This document shows, one piece after another, positions 36,551-44,794 of a stretch of 64,000 nucleotides of DNA. The DNA is taken from assembly GCF_016907355.1 (NCBI RefSeq), contig NZ_JAFBBW010000001.1:1674001-1738000 (forward strand). The letters run 5' to 3'. The stretch comes from Agromyces aurantiacus. Its GTDB lineage: Bacteria > Actinomycetota > Actinomycetes > Actinomycetales > Microbacteriaceae. The notes under the pieces are model-generated. The model was given only the letters and a program-made list of their open reading frames with translations, ran no database searches and was not told the DNA's origin. Each line of letters starts with the position of its first letter. Within the stretch, counting starts at the first letter, position 1. A program made the translations under genes and the position numbers.

Positions 36551-36558
36551 GGGAGTCC

Positions 36559-36564
36559 AGTGTA
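36559..36564 (-). promoter_or_regulatory. -10 box TACACT for wecB and the acyltransferase
   Basis: Minus-strand TACACT, 8-nt gap, GTG 36550; leader of 0-2 nt expected. The opposing GT4 promoter is 40 bp away. Confidence 0.5.
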
Positions 36565-36603
36565 CGGACGTGCGCGCGGGCCCGTGCGCGGACGGGTGAT
36601 TGG

Positions 36604-36609
36604 TACCGT
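36604..36609 (+). promoter_or_regulatory. -10 box TACCGT (extended, TGG upstream) for the GT4 gene
   Basis: TGG then TACCGT, 6-nt gap, GTG 36616; leaderless, with no Shine-Dalgarno sequence. Confidence 0.55.
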
Positions 36610-36615
36610 TGCACG

Positions 36616-37704
36616 GTGCGCATCCTCATCGTGACGCCGTGGTTCCCGACCGCCGATGCGTCGGCATCAGGGCGCTTCGTCGCCCGCGAGGCCGCGGCCC
36701 TCGGCGAGGAGCACGAGGTCACGGTCCTCCATCTGGACTGGCAGCGCGCCCGCGCCGATGCGACGCACGAGGGCCCGTTCGCGCTCACGCGCGTCCCGTT
36801 GTCGCGGGCACGCCCGGGCGACTATCGGCGTGCCCGGGCGACGGTGGCCGAGGCGTCCCGTTCTGCGGACGTCGTGCACACCCACTCGTTGACCGGTCTG
36901 ATCCCCTGGCGCGGCAAGCGACCCGCGAACCGACCGTGGGTGCACTCCGAGCACTGGTCCGGTCTGACCGCTCCGGAGACGCTGCGCCCGGCCGAGCGGG
37001 TCATGCGCCGCATGCTGCTCGGCACGCTCGACCTGCCCGACGTCGTGGTCGCCGAGAGCCGACGGCTGGCCCGGGCGGTCCAGGCGAACCGGTCCGGCCC
37101 GACGATGATCGTCCCGTGCATCGTCGGGGAATCACCCGTGACCGAGCCGCCGCGAGGCGATGTGCTCGAGCTCGTCGGCGTGGGCGGCATCATCCCGCGG
37201 AAGGGGCCGCTGCTCGCAGTGCGCGCGCTCGCGTACCTGGTCGAGGCGGGCTGCGAGACCCGGCTGACCTGGGTGGGCGAAGGACCCCAACGCGATGAGG
37301 TCCTCGCCGAGGCGTCCGCCCTCGGTGTGGCCGACCGCCTGAACCTCACCGGAGTGCTCGACGACGCCGGGGTGGGCGCCGCGCTCGACGCGGCGGACGT
37401 TTTCGTGCTGCCGACGCAGGGCGACAACTTCTGCGTCGTCGCGGCAGAGGCGCTCAGCCACGGGCGACCGATCGTGAGCGGTGCCGAGACGGGCGCCGTG
37501 GACTACGCCGCCCCGTCCGTCAGCGTCTTCGTCCACGAGCAGACCGGGCGAGCGTACGCCGACGCCGTGCTGGCCGTGCGCGAATCCGTGCGGGGACTCG
37601 ATGCGCGCGACATCGCCGCCACCGTCGCCGGGCGGTTCACGCCTGCTGCCGTGCGCGCCGGGCTCGAGGCGGCATACGGCGTCGCCGGTGCCGACGTCCG
37701 GTGA
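36616..37704 (+). CDS. GT4 glycosyltransferase (paralogue A)
   Basis: 362 aa, GT-B. RILIVTPWFPTADASASGRF opens the acceptor domain; PWVHSEHWSGLTAPETL, GVGGIIPRKGPLLAVRAL, RLTWVGEGPQRDEV and DAADVFVLPTQGDNFCVVAAEA form the donor half, with E-x7-E-like acidic spacing. Donor sugar unknown. It shares most of these blocks with the next gene, indicating tandem duplication. Leaderless GTG start. Confidence 0.85.
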   Translation: MRILIVTPWFPTADASASGRFVAREAAALGEEHEVTVLHLDWQRARADATHEGPFALTRVPLSRARPGDYRRARATVAEASRSADVVHTHSLTGLIPWRGKRPANRPWVHSEHWSGLTAPETLRPAERVMRRMLLGTLDLPDVVVAESRRLARAVQANRSGPTMIVPCIVGESPVTEPPRGDVLELVGVGGIIPRKGPLLAVRALAYLVEAGCETRLTWVGEGPQRDEVLAEASALGVADRLNLTGVLDDAGVGAALDAADVFVLPTQGDNFCVVAAEALSHGRPIVSGAETGAVDYAAPSVSVFVHEQTGRAYADAVLAVRESVRGLDARDIAATVAGRFTPAAVRAGLEAAYGVAGADVR

Positions 37705-37765
37705 GTCGGGCCGAAGCGGCGCGGCCGGCATGGTGACCGCTGCGCCCGCCCGCAGGGAGCTTGGC

Positions 37766-37771
37766 TAGAGT
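37766..37771 (+). promoter_or_regulatory. -10 box TAGAGT for the second GT4 gene (leaderless)
   Basis: TAGAGT, 6-nt gap, GTG 37778; no Shine-Dalgarno sequence. Same architecture as the promoter of the upstream paralogue. Confidence 0.6.
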
Positions 37772-37777
37772 GTCCGC

Positions 37778-38878
37778 GTGCGCGTGGTGATGGTGACGGA
37801 GTGGTACCCGAGCGTCGCCGCTCCGGTTTCCGGCGTGTTCGTGCGCCGCGATGCCGAGCTCATCGCGACCGCCGCCGACGTCGAGGTGGTCCACCTCGTC
37901 CCCCCTGGCCGGGTGACCGATGCCGACGCAGTGGCCGATCGCGCCGCTGCCGTGCCGATTCGCCGGATCGTGATGGACCGGACCGATCCGTTCGACCGCC
38001 GACGGGTCGCGGGCGTGCTCGCCCGGACCATCGAGGACGCCGACCTGTTGCACACCCACGCCTTCACGACGTTGATGGCGTTCGCCGGGAGAAGGGTGGC
38101 GCGGCCCTGGGTGCACAGCGAACACTGGTCGGGAGTGGCCGACCCGAGCGGTCTGACTCCGCGCGGGCGTGCGATCTTCCGGCTCACTGCCCCCTTGCTC
38201 CGGCGGCCGGACGTCGTCACCACGGTCAGCACCTACTTGGCCGACCGCGTCCGCCGATATCGTCGAGGCCCGATCTCCGTCGTTCCGTCGATCGTTCCGC
38301 CGGCGTCCCTCGTCCCACCGCCGAACGACCCTGGCGAGATCAGACTCGTGGCCGTCGGAGGGCTGGTCGAGGGCAAGGGCCCGCTGCTCGCGCTCGAGAC
38401 GGTGCGAGAACTCGCTCGGCGTGGCGTCGGGGCCCATCTGACGTGGGTCGGCGAGGGTCCGATGCGAGCCGCCCTCGAGCAGGCGACCCGGGAGGGTGAC
38501 CGCCTCACGCTGCTCGGCGCCCTCGACTCCGATGGCGTCTCCGCAGCCCTCGACGCGGCAGACGTCTTCCTGCTCCCCACCAAGGGCGAAACGCTCTGCC
38601 TCAGTGCCCTCGAGGCGATCACGCACGGTCGCCCCGTGGTCATGGGAGCACGCGGAGGACAGCGGGACTACATCGTGCCCGACAACGGAGTCCTCGTCGG
38701 ACCTCGCACTCCGGCGGCGTACGCGGACGCGGTCGAGGAGATCCGGCGTCGCCGTGGCGAGCTGGTCCCTGAGCGGGTCGCAGCCACGATCGGCGATCGC
38801 TTCCACGGTCACCGCGTCCTGGAAGGGTATCTCGAGGCGTACGCGCTCGCGAGAGCCGCGCGGGGGATCAGCGGCTGA
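37778..38878 (+). CDS. GT4 glycosyltransferase (paralogue B)
   Basis: 366 aa, GT-B. MVTEWYPSVAAPVSGVFVRR, PWVHSEHWSGVADPSGL, LVAVGGLVEGKGPLLALETV, HLTWVGEGPMRAALE and DAADVFLLPTKGETLCLSALEA align block by block with paralogue A upstream, so the two arose by duplication but have diverged substantially. Each has its own promoter. The last 11 nt overlap the convergent glycosyltransferase gene. Confidence 0.85.
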   Translation: MRVVMVTEWYPSVAAPVSGVFVRRDAELIATAADVEVVHLVPPGRVTDADAVADRAAAVPIRRIVMDRTDPFDRRRVAGVLARTIEDADLLHTHAFTTLMAFAGRRVARPWVHSEHWSGVADPSGLTPRGRAIFRLTAPLLRRPDVVTTVSTYLADRVRRYRRGPISVVPSIVPPASLVPPPNDPGEIRLVAVGGLVEGKGPLLALETVRELARRGVGAHLTWVGEGPMRAALEQATREGDRLTLLGALDSDGVSAALDAADVFLLPTKGETLCLSALEAITHGRPVVMGARGGQRDYIVPDNGVLVGPRTPAAYADAVEEIRRRRGELVPERVAATIGDRFHGHRVLEGYLEAYALARAARGISG

Positions 38879-40181
38879 CGAGCGCCTCGAGAGCCGCGAT
38901 ACGGGGCGCGAGCTGGCGTCGGCGCTCGAAGCGCCTGGCCCACTCCTGCGCCGCCCTGCGTTCGCCGTCGGTCTGCGAGGCCGACATCCGGGCCGCGCCG
39001 GCGAGGGCCTCCGCGATGTCGGAGGGCGAGAGCGATCGGGTCGCGACCCACGCGGGAGAGCTACGCAGGACCTCGGTCGCCGCGTTCGACGGATCGTGCA
39101 CCGAGACGATCGGCACGCCGGTGGCGAGGTACTCGTAGACCTTGCCACTCGTGACGAACCGTCCGGTGCCGAGCGCGAGCACGAGCGCGTCGAGCCCGCG
39201 ATACGTCTCGCCGATCGTCGCCTTGCTGACGGGCCCCTCGAAGGTGACGCCGTCGTCGCGCGCGCGCTCGAGTGCGGCGGCGAAGCCGGCGTCGGCCCCG
39301 CCGAAGTGACCGAGGTACCCGTAGATCGCGAGCCGTGCACCTGCGAGCTCAGGGCTGGAGGCGCGCGCGATCCGCCACCCGTCGAGCAGTGCCACGAGCG
39401 GGACCTTGGGCGAGATCGTGCCGATGTAGCCGAACGTCAGGCCCGACGCCCGATCGTCGCGCACCGGGACCGCGAGCGGCGCCTCGTACTCGTCGAACCC
39501 GTTCGGCACGACCCGCATCCGTGCGGCCTGCCGAGGGTGGGTCGAAGCGTGCCACTCGCGGATCGCCTCGTTGACGAACCAGATCTCGGTGGCCGTCGAC
39601 ATCATCCGGCGCTCCCAGCGCCCGACCGCGGGAATGGCCGTGATCAATTTCCGGCCGGAGAAGACATCCAGCTGCCAGGCGTCGCGGTAGTCCATCACAT
39701 GCCGCACGCCGTACCGGCGCTCGAGGTGCCATCCGGGAATGAAGTCGACGTGCGGGTTCGCGGTGCCGATCGCCAGATCGACCGGGTGCGAGCGGTGGAC
39801 CTGCTCGGCGGCGCGCTCGAGCGACGGACGCCACCGGCCGTAGTTCGGCTCGGGGAACCGGACGAGGTCCCGCCAGAGGTCGGAGAGCTTCCAGATCTCC
39901 TGATGACGTGCGCGCCGCCGGGGCCAGGCCGAGATGTCGTTCTGGAACGCGGGGACGTCGGCATCGACGCGCACGACGCGGACCCGCGGGTGCACTCGCG
40001 CCTCGAGTCGTTCGTCCGTGCCGGTGGATTCCTCAAGGAGCCGTCGCGGGACGGTGAGCACCGTCACCTCCCATCCGGATTCCGCGAACGCGTTCACGGT
40101 GGCGAGGGCGCGATACACTCCGCCCGCGCGGCTGGGGGGAAAGCTCCAGGCGGTGTACAGCAGGTGCGGACGGGCGCTCAC
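38868..40181 (-). CDS. GT4-like glycosyltransferase with large N-terminal domain
   Basis: 437 aa. HLLYTAWSFPPSRAGGVYRALATVNAFAESG at the N terminus is the GT-B acceptor-domain start typical of WcaI/FemAB-neighbour transferases; GTANPHVDFIPGWHLERR and DYRDAWQLDVFSG follow, then the donor half with TFGYIGTISPKVPLVALLDGW and VPIVSVHDPSNAATEVL. Donor and acceptor unknown. GTG start shares GTGA with the 151-aa gene upstream, so both are translated together. Confidence 0.8.
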   Translation of the reverse strand: MSARPHLLYTAWSFPPSRAGGVYRALATVNAFAESGWEVTVLTVPRRLLEESTGTDERLEARVHPRVRVVRVDADVPAFQNDISAWPRRRARHQEIWKLSDLWRDLVRFPEPNYGRWRPSLERAAEQVHRSHPVDLAIGTANPHVDFIPGWHLERRYGVRHVMDYRDAWQLDVFSGRKLITAIPAVGRWERRMMSTATEIWFVNEAIREWHASTHPRQAARMRVVPNGFDEYEAPLAVPVRDDRASGLTFGYIGTISPKVPLVALLDGWRIARASSPELAGARLAIYGYLGHFGGADAGFAAALERARDDGVTFEGPVSKATIGETYRGLDALVLALGTGRFVTSGKVYEYLATGVPIVSVHDPSNAATEVLRSSPAWVATRSLSPSDIAEALAGAARMSASQTDGERRAAQEWARRFERRRQLAPRIAALEALVSR

Positions 40182-40633
40182 GAGCGTGCTCGCTCGAGCG
40201 CCGCGCGCGCGGCGGGATAGCCGAAGACCGTGGTCGTCGCCCGTCCGCGTCGTCTCGCTGCCCGGGAGGCATGCCAGGCGGCCAGTGCGCCGTCGCGCTC
40301 AGGAGCCACCACGAGTTGCGCTTCGTCGAGCGCCCGTGCCACGCGCTCATCCTGTCGCGCTGCGCGATGGAAACGCACGCCCGCATCCAGCGCGGTCAAC
40401 CTCAGGAGTTCGCGTCCGAGGCCGCTGCGGGAGACCCGACGAGCGAGGCGGTCGACGAAGCCCATCGGGCGGGTGAGGACGATCGATTCCGTCTGCGCGA
40501 CCCGTTCGAAGGTGATCACCTGCACCGAGTCACCGCGGCGAAGGCCGGGTATCGACTGCTCGTCATAGAGACCGTTGGGGGACAGGACGATCACGCGCGC
40601 CGGGCGCACCTCAGGATTTTCGAACCCAGACAT
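40178..40633 (-). CDS. Unknown 151-aa protein, possible partial GT-B domain
   Basis: 151 aa. Opens with RVIVLSPNGLYDEQSIPGLRRGDSV, which has the strand-loop look of a Rossmann first strand, followed by a positively charged helical region (RLARRVSRSGLGRELLRL), then LVVAPERDGALAAWHASRAAR and TTVFGYPAARAAL. No signal peptide or membrane helix. It might be a small nucleotide-sugar-binding half-domain or an accessory subunit of the glycosyltransferase with which it overlaps (GTGA); this is inference. No family recognised. Confidence 0.6.
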   Translation of the reverse strand: MSGFENPEVRPARVIVLSPNGLYDEQSIPGLRRGDSVQVITFERVAQTESIVLTRPMGFVDRLARRVSRSGLGRELLRLTALDAGVRFHRAARQDERVARALDEAQLVVAPERDGALAAWHASRAARRRGRATTTVFGYPAARAALERARS

Positions 40634-40642
40634 CGCCGCGTT

Positions 40643-40648
40643 AGTCTA
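40643..40648 (-). promoter_or_regulatory. -10 box TAGACT for the 151-aa gene operon
   Basis: Minus-strand TAGACT, 9-nt gap, ATG 40633; leader of about 3 nt. Confidence 0.5.
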
Positions 40649-40686
40649 GCCGCACATCACGGGCGAGTGCCCTCGAGAGGACGGCG

Positions 40687-41844
40687 ATGACGGACACGTT
40701 GCTCATCCTGTCATTCTCGAGACTCGAACAGGACGCCCGTCTCCGTCGCCAGATCACCCTCTTCTCCGATCGCTACCGCGTCATCACGGCCGGATGGGGA
40801 CCCGCGGTCGGTGGAGTCGAGCGCCATATCAGCCTTCCCGTTCCTGCGGTATCCGGCCTGCGACGACGTGCCCGGTTCTATGCGGAAGCCGTGCTGCTCC
40901 GCCTCCGGGCCTACGAACTGCTCTATCGCACGGACCCGGTCGTACGCGCGGCGCGCCGCGCGCTGCGCGGGGTGCGACCCGACCGGATCCTCGCCAATGA
41001 CATCGAGAGCCTCCCGATCGCACTTGACCTCGCACCCGGCCGCAGCGTCCACGGCGACCTGCACGAGTACTATCCCGGTCTCCACGATGACAACCCGCGC
41101 TGGGTGCGTCTCCGCAAGCCGTACCTCGAGTGGCTCGTCAGGCGCTATGCGCCGCGCGCGGCCTCCCTCACGACAGTCGGCGCGGAGGTCGCCGAGGCGT
41201 ACCGGTCGTTCGGCCTGCATGTCGGCGTCGTCACGAACTCGCCGGCGTTCGTGCCCATGGAACCCTCGCCGGTCGCGACACCGATCCGGATCATCCACCC
41301 GGGTGCCTCGTTGCGCAGTCGTCGCCTCGAGCAGATGATGCAGGCCGTCGCTGAATCCTCGGCCGATGTCTCCCTCACCATGTACCTCGCAGGGAACGAC
41401 CCCGCGTACGTCCGCGAACTCAGAACCCTCGCCGCGTCGCTCGGCAACCGGGTGCGCGTCGAGGACGCGGTCCCGCACGACGACCTCCTCCCCCTGATCA
41501 ATGCGCACGATGTGGGCATCCACGTACTTCCGCCGACCGTGACGAACAATGCCCTCGCCCTGCCCAACAAATTCTTCGACTACGTCCAAGCGCGGGTCGG
41601 AGTGATCGTCGGGCCGACTCCCGCGATGGCGAGCCTCGTGCGCGAACATGGATTCGGAGCGGTCGCCGCGGGTTTCGAGAAGGACGACATCCGCGCGGTC
41701 GTCGACACGCTCACGCCGAACACAGTGGCGGCATGGAAGCAGGCTGCGTCAGGCGCGGCCCGGGCGCTCTCCGCAGAGACGCAGCTTCCGGTCTGGGCCG
41801 AGGCCGTTGACGCCCTGGTCGGCGCCGGGGCCGACCAGGCCTGA
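40687..41844 (+). CDS. Glycosyltransferase, GT4-like
   Basis: 385 aa. LLILSFSRLEQDARLRRQI, VHGDLHEYYPGLHDDNPRW, IRIIHPGASLRSRRLEQMM and LALPNKFFDYVQARVGVIVG with a later EHGFGAVAAGF. This arrangement is shared with the enzyme at 44791-46002, so they are paralogues with probably different linkages. GAGAGGACGG precedes the ATG as a ribosome site. Ends 3 nt before the convergent gene at 41848. Confidence 0.82.
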   Translation: MTDTLLILSFSRLEQDARLRRQITLFSDRYRVITAGWGPAVGGVERHISLPVPAVSGLRRRARFYAEAVLLRLRAYELLYRTDPVVRAARRALRGVRPDRILANDIESLPIALDLAPGRSVHGDLHEYYPGLHDDNPRWVRLRKPYLEWLVRRYAPRAASLTTVGAEVAEAYRSFGLHVGVVTNSPAFVPMEPSPVATPIRIIHPGASLRSRRLEQMMQAVAESSADVSLTMYLAGNDPAYVRELRTLAASLGNRVRVEDAVPHDDLLPLINAHDVGIHVLPPTVTNNALALPNKFFDYVQARVGVIVGPTPAMASLVREHGFGAVAAGFEKDDIRAVVDTLTPNTVAAWKQAASGAARALSAETQLPVWAEAVDALVGAGADQA

Positions 41845-41847
41845 GCC

Positions 41848-42960
41848 TCACCGCGAGCGCGCGAACGCCATCAGCCGAGCCACTCGGCGTTGGGCGATCA
41901 TCGACCGGAGCGGTGCATGACGATGGGCGATGAGCAGCGGGTTCGCCGGCACGAGCGCGCTCGCGCTGCGCCACTCGCTCCGCCGTCCGAGGAGCGCTTC
42001 GAGCTCGCGGTCGTCGCCAGCTCGGAATGCGCGGAGCGCGGCTCGGTCGCGCCGGGCGAGAATGCCCTCGACGCCGCCGGCCCAGCCTCGAATCCGTTCG
42101 ATCGCCTCTCCCAGGGCGGCGCGGTCCGTCGCGTCGATCCCCTTCGGTGCCCGCGATGCGATCGCGCCGATCACGTGGACCCGCAACAGCTTCGCCGCGA
42201 CGGCGCGACGGCTCGCCGGGGCCATCCGACGGAACACGGGGCTCTGCTCCATGGCGTTCAGGAACAGGAAGTCATCACCTGCGCTGCCGGGCGACATCGT
42301 GACCCGGTCTCGCTGGTCGCCGTGTTCGAGGTACGCCGGCAGTGTCGGGTCGAAGGCCACCCGCGCTCCCGAGAACCAGAGTTCGAGCGTGTAGGCCTGG
42401 TCCTCTCCGCGCGGAAGGCCGGGGGTGAAGCGCAGATCGGCGAACCGTCGTCGACGGATGAGACCGAGCGGCGCGGCGCGTTCGAAGAGTCGATCGCGGT
42501 CGCCGTCGAGCGAACGCATCCGCCCCGGCCTCGGGCGCGGCGCGGTGCCCATGCCGCCGTCGTCGCGCAGCACCGGTGCGATCACGACGTCGGCGCGGGA
42601 GTCGTCGGCGAGGGCGAGCCATCCCTCGAGGGCCCCGGCGGCGAACTCGTCGTCCGAGCCGATGATGCTGACGAACTCCGCCGTGGCGGCCTCGAGCCCG
42701 GCGTTGAAGGAGTTCGCGGGCGACCGAACCCCGTCGGCCAGCGCGAGGAGGCGAACGCGCGGATCGTCGGCGAGCCCGCCGAGCCTGGCGCGGACCCCGG
42801 AGGGGTCGGTGTTGTGCGCGACGACGGTGACCCGGACGGGCGCAGCCGAGCGCAACGCCGACCCGACAGCCCGCTCGACGGGACGCTCGGGGGTGTGCAC
42901 GCCGACGACGACATCGACCCGAGGGGCCGCGGAACGGTGGTCCGACGTCCGGTCGCCCAT
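41848..42960 (-). CDS. GT2 glycosyltransferase
   Basis: 370 aa. PRVDVVVGVHTPERPVERAV, VTVVAHNTDPSGV, LALADGVRSPANSFNAGLEAA and FVSIIGSDDEF form a GT-A domain with the metal-binding DDE-like region; LPRGEDQAYTLELWFSGARV then carries the acceptor side. The C-terminal 120 residues are helical and Arg-rich. ATG 42960 sits 10 nt after the ABC-transporter stop; an in-frame ATG at 42999 would overlap it. Terminal gene of the long leftward operon. Confidence 0.78.
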   Translation of the reverse strand: MGDRTSDHRSAAPRVDVVVGVHTPERPVERAVGSALRSAAPVRVTVVAHNTDPSGVRARLGGLADDPRVRLLALADGVRSPANSFNAGLEAATAEFVSIIGSDDEFAAGALEGWLALADDSRADVVIAPVLRDDGGMGTAPRPRPGRMRSLDGDRDRLFERAAPLGLIRRRRFADLRFTPGLPRGEDQAYTLELWFSGARVAFDPTLPAYLEHGDQRDRVTMSPGSAGDDFLFLNAMEQSPVFRRMAPASRRAVAAKLLRVHVIGAIASRAPKGIDATDRAALGEAIERIRGWAGGVEGILARRDRAALRAFRAGDDRELEALLGRRSEWRSASALVPANPLLIAHRHAPLRSMIAQRRVARLMAFARSR

Positions 42961-42970
42961 GGCCGCGCGC

Positions 42971-44794
42971 CTACCGGGTCGGTTCGTCGAGCTCGGCACG
43001 GGAGTGCAGCGCGCGGTCGGCCAGGCCGGCGAGCGCGGCCTGAGTGGCGAACTCGGGTACGGCCAGGACCAACTCGTCGAACGTGCCCTGCGCGACCAGG
43101 CGTCCGCCGCTGAGGAAGAAGATGCGGTCGGCGTCCTTGATGGTCGCCAAGCGGTGCGCGACCGTCACGGTGGTGGTCGAACCTCGCAGCTCCGCGATCG
43201 ACTGGGTGACCGCGGCTTCCGTCGCGGTGTCCAGTGCGCTGGTCGCTTCATCCATCACGAGCACCAGGGGATCGACGTAGAGGGCCCGCGCGATCCCCAG
43301 GCGCTGCCGCTGACCGCCCGAGAGTGCCATGCCGCGCTCGCCGATGCGGCCGTCGATGCCGCCGAACCGCGATTCGACCGCGTCGAGCATGTGCGCCCGG
43401 TCCAAGGCGGTTCGCACGCGTTCGGCATCGTAGGACCCGGTCCACGTGAGCGCGACGTTCTGGGCGACGGTGGCGTCGAAGAGCGACACCTCTTGGGGGA
43501 CATAGGCGACGCGACGTCGCCAGGCCTCGGTGAGGGCGGTGAGCGGCACATCGTCGATCATCACCCGGCCCGCGGTGGGTTCGATGAGTCCCAGCAGCAG
43601 GTCCACGATGGTCGACTTGCCGGCGCCGGACGCGCCGACGAACGCCACGGTCGAGCCGAAGGGGATCTCCAGCGAGATCTCGCTCACAGCCTGCTCCACG
43701 TCGGGCGCGTACGTGAAGCTGACGGACTCGAAGCGGATGACCGAGGGGCGCTGGGGAAGCGGGAGCGATTCGCGGTCCGACAGGTGAGCCGTGAGCGCCT
43801 CCGAACGCTGGATCTCGTCCACCACGGCCTGCGCGTGCGGCGCGCTCACGTTGAGCTGCGAGAGGACACCCTGGAACCGGACGACCGACGGCGCCATGCG
43901 GAACCCCGCCAGCCCGAAGATGGCGACGGCCGCCGTGGCTCCGGCGATTCCGCCGGTGAGCCAGCCGACCAGGCCGACGATCCCGATCCCCACGATGATG
44001 GCCGTCTCGAGCGTGTACCGCGGGACCTGACCCAGGAACTGGGCGTTGGCGCGTGCCCGCGTGGAATGCGTGCGGTTGTCGCGAACGACCGCGGCGACGT
44101 CGTTCGCCATCCCGCGGAGCGTGACCTCCTTGAGCGCGGCGATCATCTCGGTGATCAATCGCGATGAGCGCAGCGAATAGCGCAACGCGACCAGACCAGC
44201 CTGCCGGGTGCGACGGGAGATCTGCCGGTTCAGGAAGAGTCCGACGAGCCCCAGGTAGACGAGCGTGATCGCGCCGATGAACGGTTGGGCCACAGCCAGC
44301 ACCGTCAGCAGCGTGACGAAGTTCAGCGCCTCGCCGATGAGCGAGGCGCCCGGGAGCACGAATCCGGCGATCGTCGTGGCGACGCTCGAGTCGGTGATCC
44401 GGACGAGGTCGGAGGAGTTTCGTCGCAGTCGCTCGATCCACGGCGCGCGCGTGAAGCCCTCGAAGACGCGTGACCCGAGGTCGAGCTCGTACGCGGCGAA
44501 CCGCCGCGTCGCGGCCCAGTAGAGCACGAGCGCGAGGACGCCCTTGAGGACGATGAGCAGGCAGACGATCGCAAGCGGCACCAGCACACCGGCCCCGGAG
44601 ATCTCGCCGAGAATCGGGAGGGTCACGGCCTGCCCGCCCACCAGTGGCGAGAGCACGACGGCCAGGAGGGCGAGCGCGGCGCCGTCGAGGATGGCCAGCA
44701 GACCTTGGAGGATCGCGTACCACAGCAGGAACCGTCGAGCCGCACGCGGCAACGCCGACAGGACCTGCTGATACAGACGCCAGTTCGCCTTCAT
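42971..44794 (-). CDS. ABC-type lipid-linked glycan flippase (fused permease-ATPase)
   Basis: 607 aa. Six transmembrane helices (about 20-320) fused to an ATPase: Walker A VGASGAGKSTI, Q-loop YVPQEVSLFDATV, signature LSGGQRQRLGIARAL, Walker B LVLVMDEATSALD, switch AHRLATIKDAD. Layout matches MsbA/PglK-like exporters. PglK flips lipid-linked oligosaccharides, and its place among sugar enzymes and glycosyltransferases supports the same role here; drug export cannot be excluded from sequence alone. ATGA overlap with the upstream glycosyltransferase. Confidence 0.88.
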   Translation of the reverse strand: MKANWRLYQQVLSALPRAARRFLLWYAILQGLLAILDGAALALLAVVLSPLVGGQAVTLPILGEISGAGVLVPLAIVCLLIVLKGVLALVLYWAATRRFAAYELDLGSRVFEGFTRAPWIERLRRNSSDLVRITDSSVATTIAGFVLPGASLIGEALNFVTLLTVLAVAQPFIGAITLVYLGLVGLFLNRQISRRTRQAGLVALRYSLRSSRLITEMIAALKEVTLRGMANDVAAVVRDNRTHSTRARANAQFLGQVPRYTLETAIIVGIGIVGLVGWLTGGIAGATAAVAIFGLAGFRMAPSVVRFQGVLSQLNVSAPHAQAVVDEIQRSEALTAHLSDRESLPLPQRPSVIRFESVSFTYAPDVEQAVSEISLEIPFGSTVAFVGASGAGKSTIVDLLLGLIEPTAGRVMIDDVPLTALTEAWRRRVAYVPQEVSLFDATVAQNVALTWTGSYDAERVRTALDRAHMLDAVESRFGGIDGRIGERGMALSGGQRQRLGIARALYVDPLVLVMDEATSALDTATEAAVTQSIAELRGSTTTVTVAHRLATIKDADRIFFLSGGRLVAQGTFDELVLAVPEFATQAALAGLADRALHSRAELDEPTR

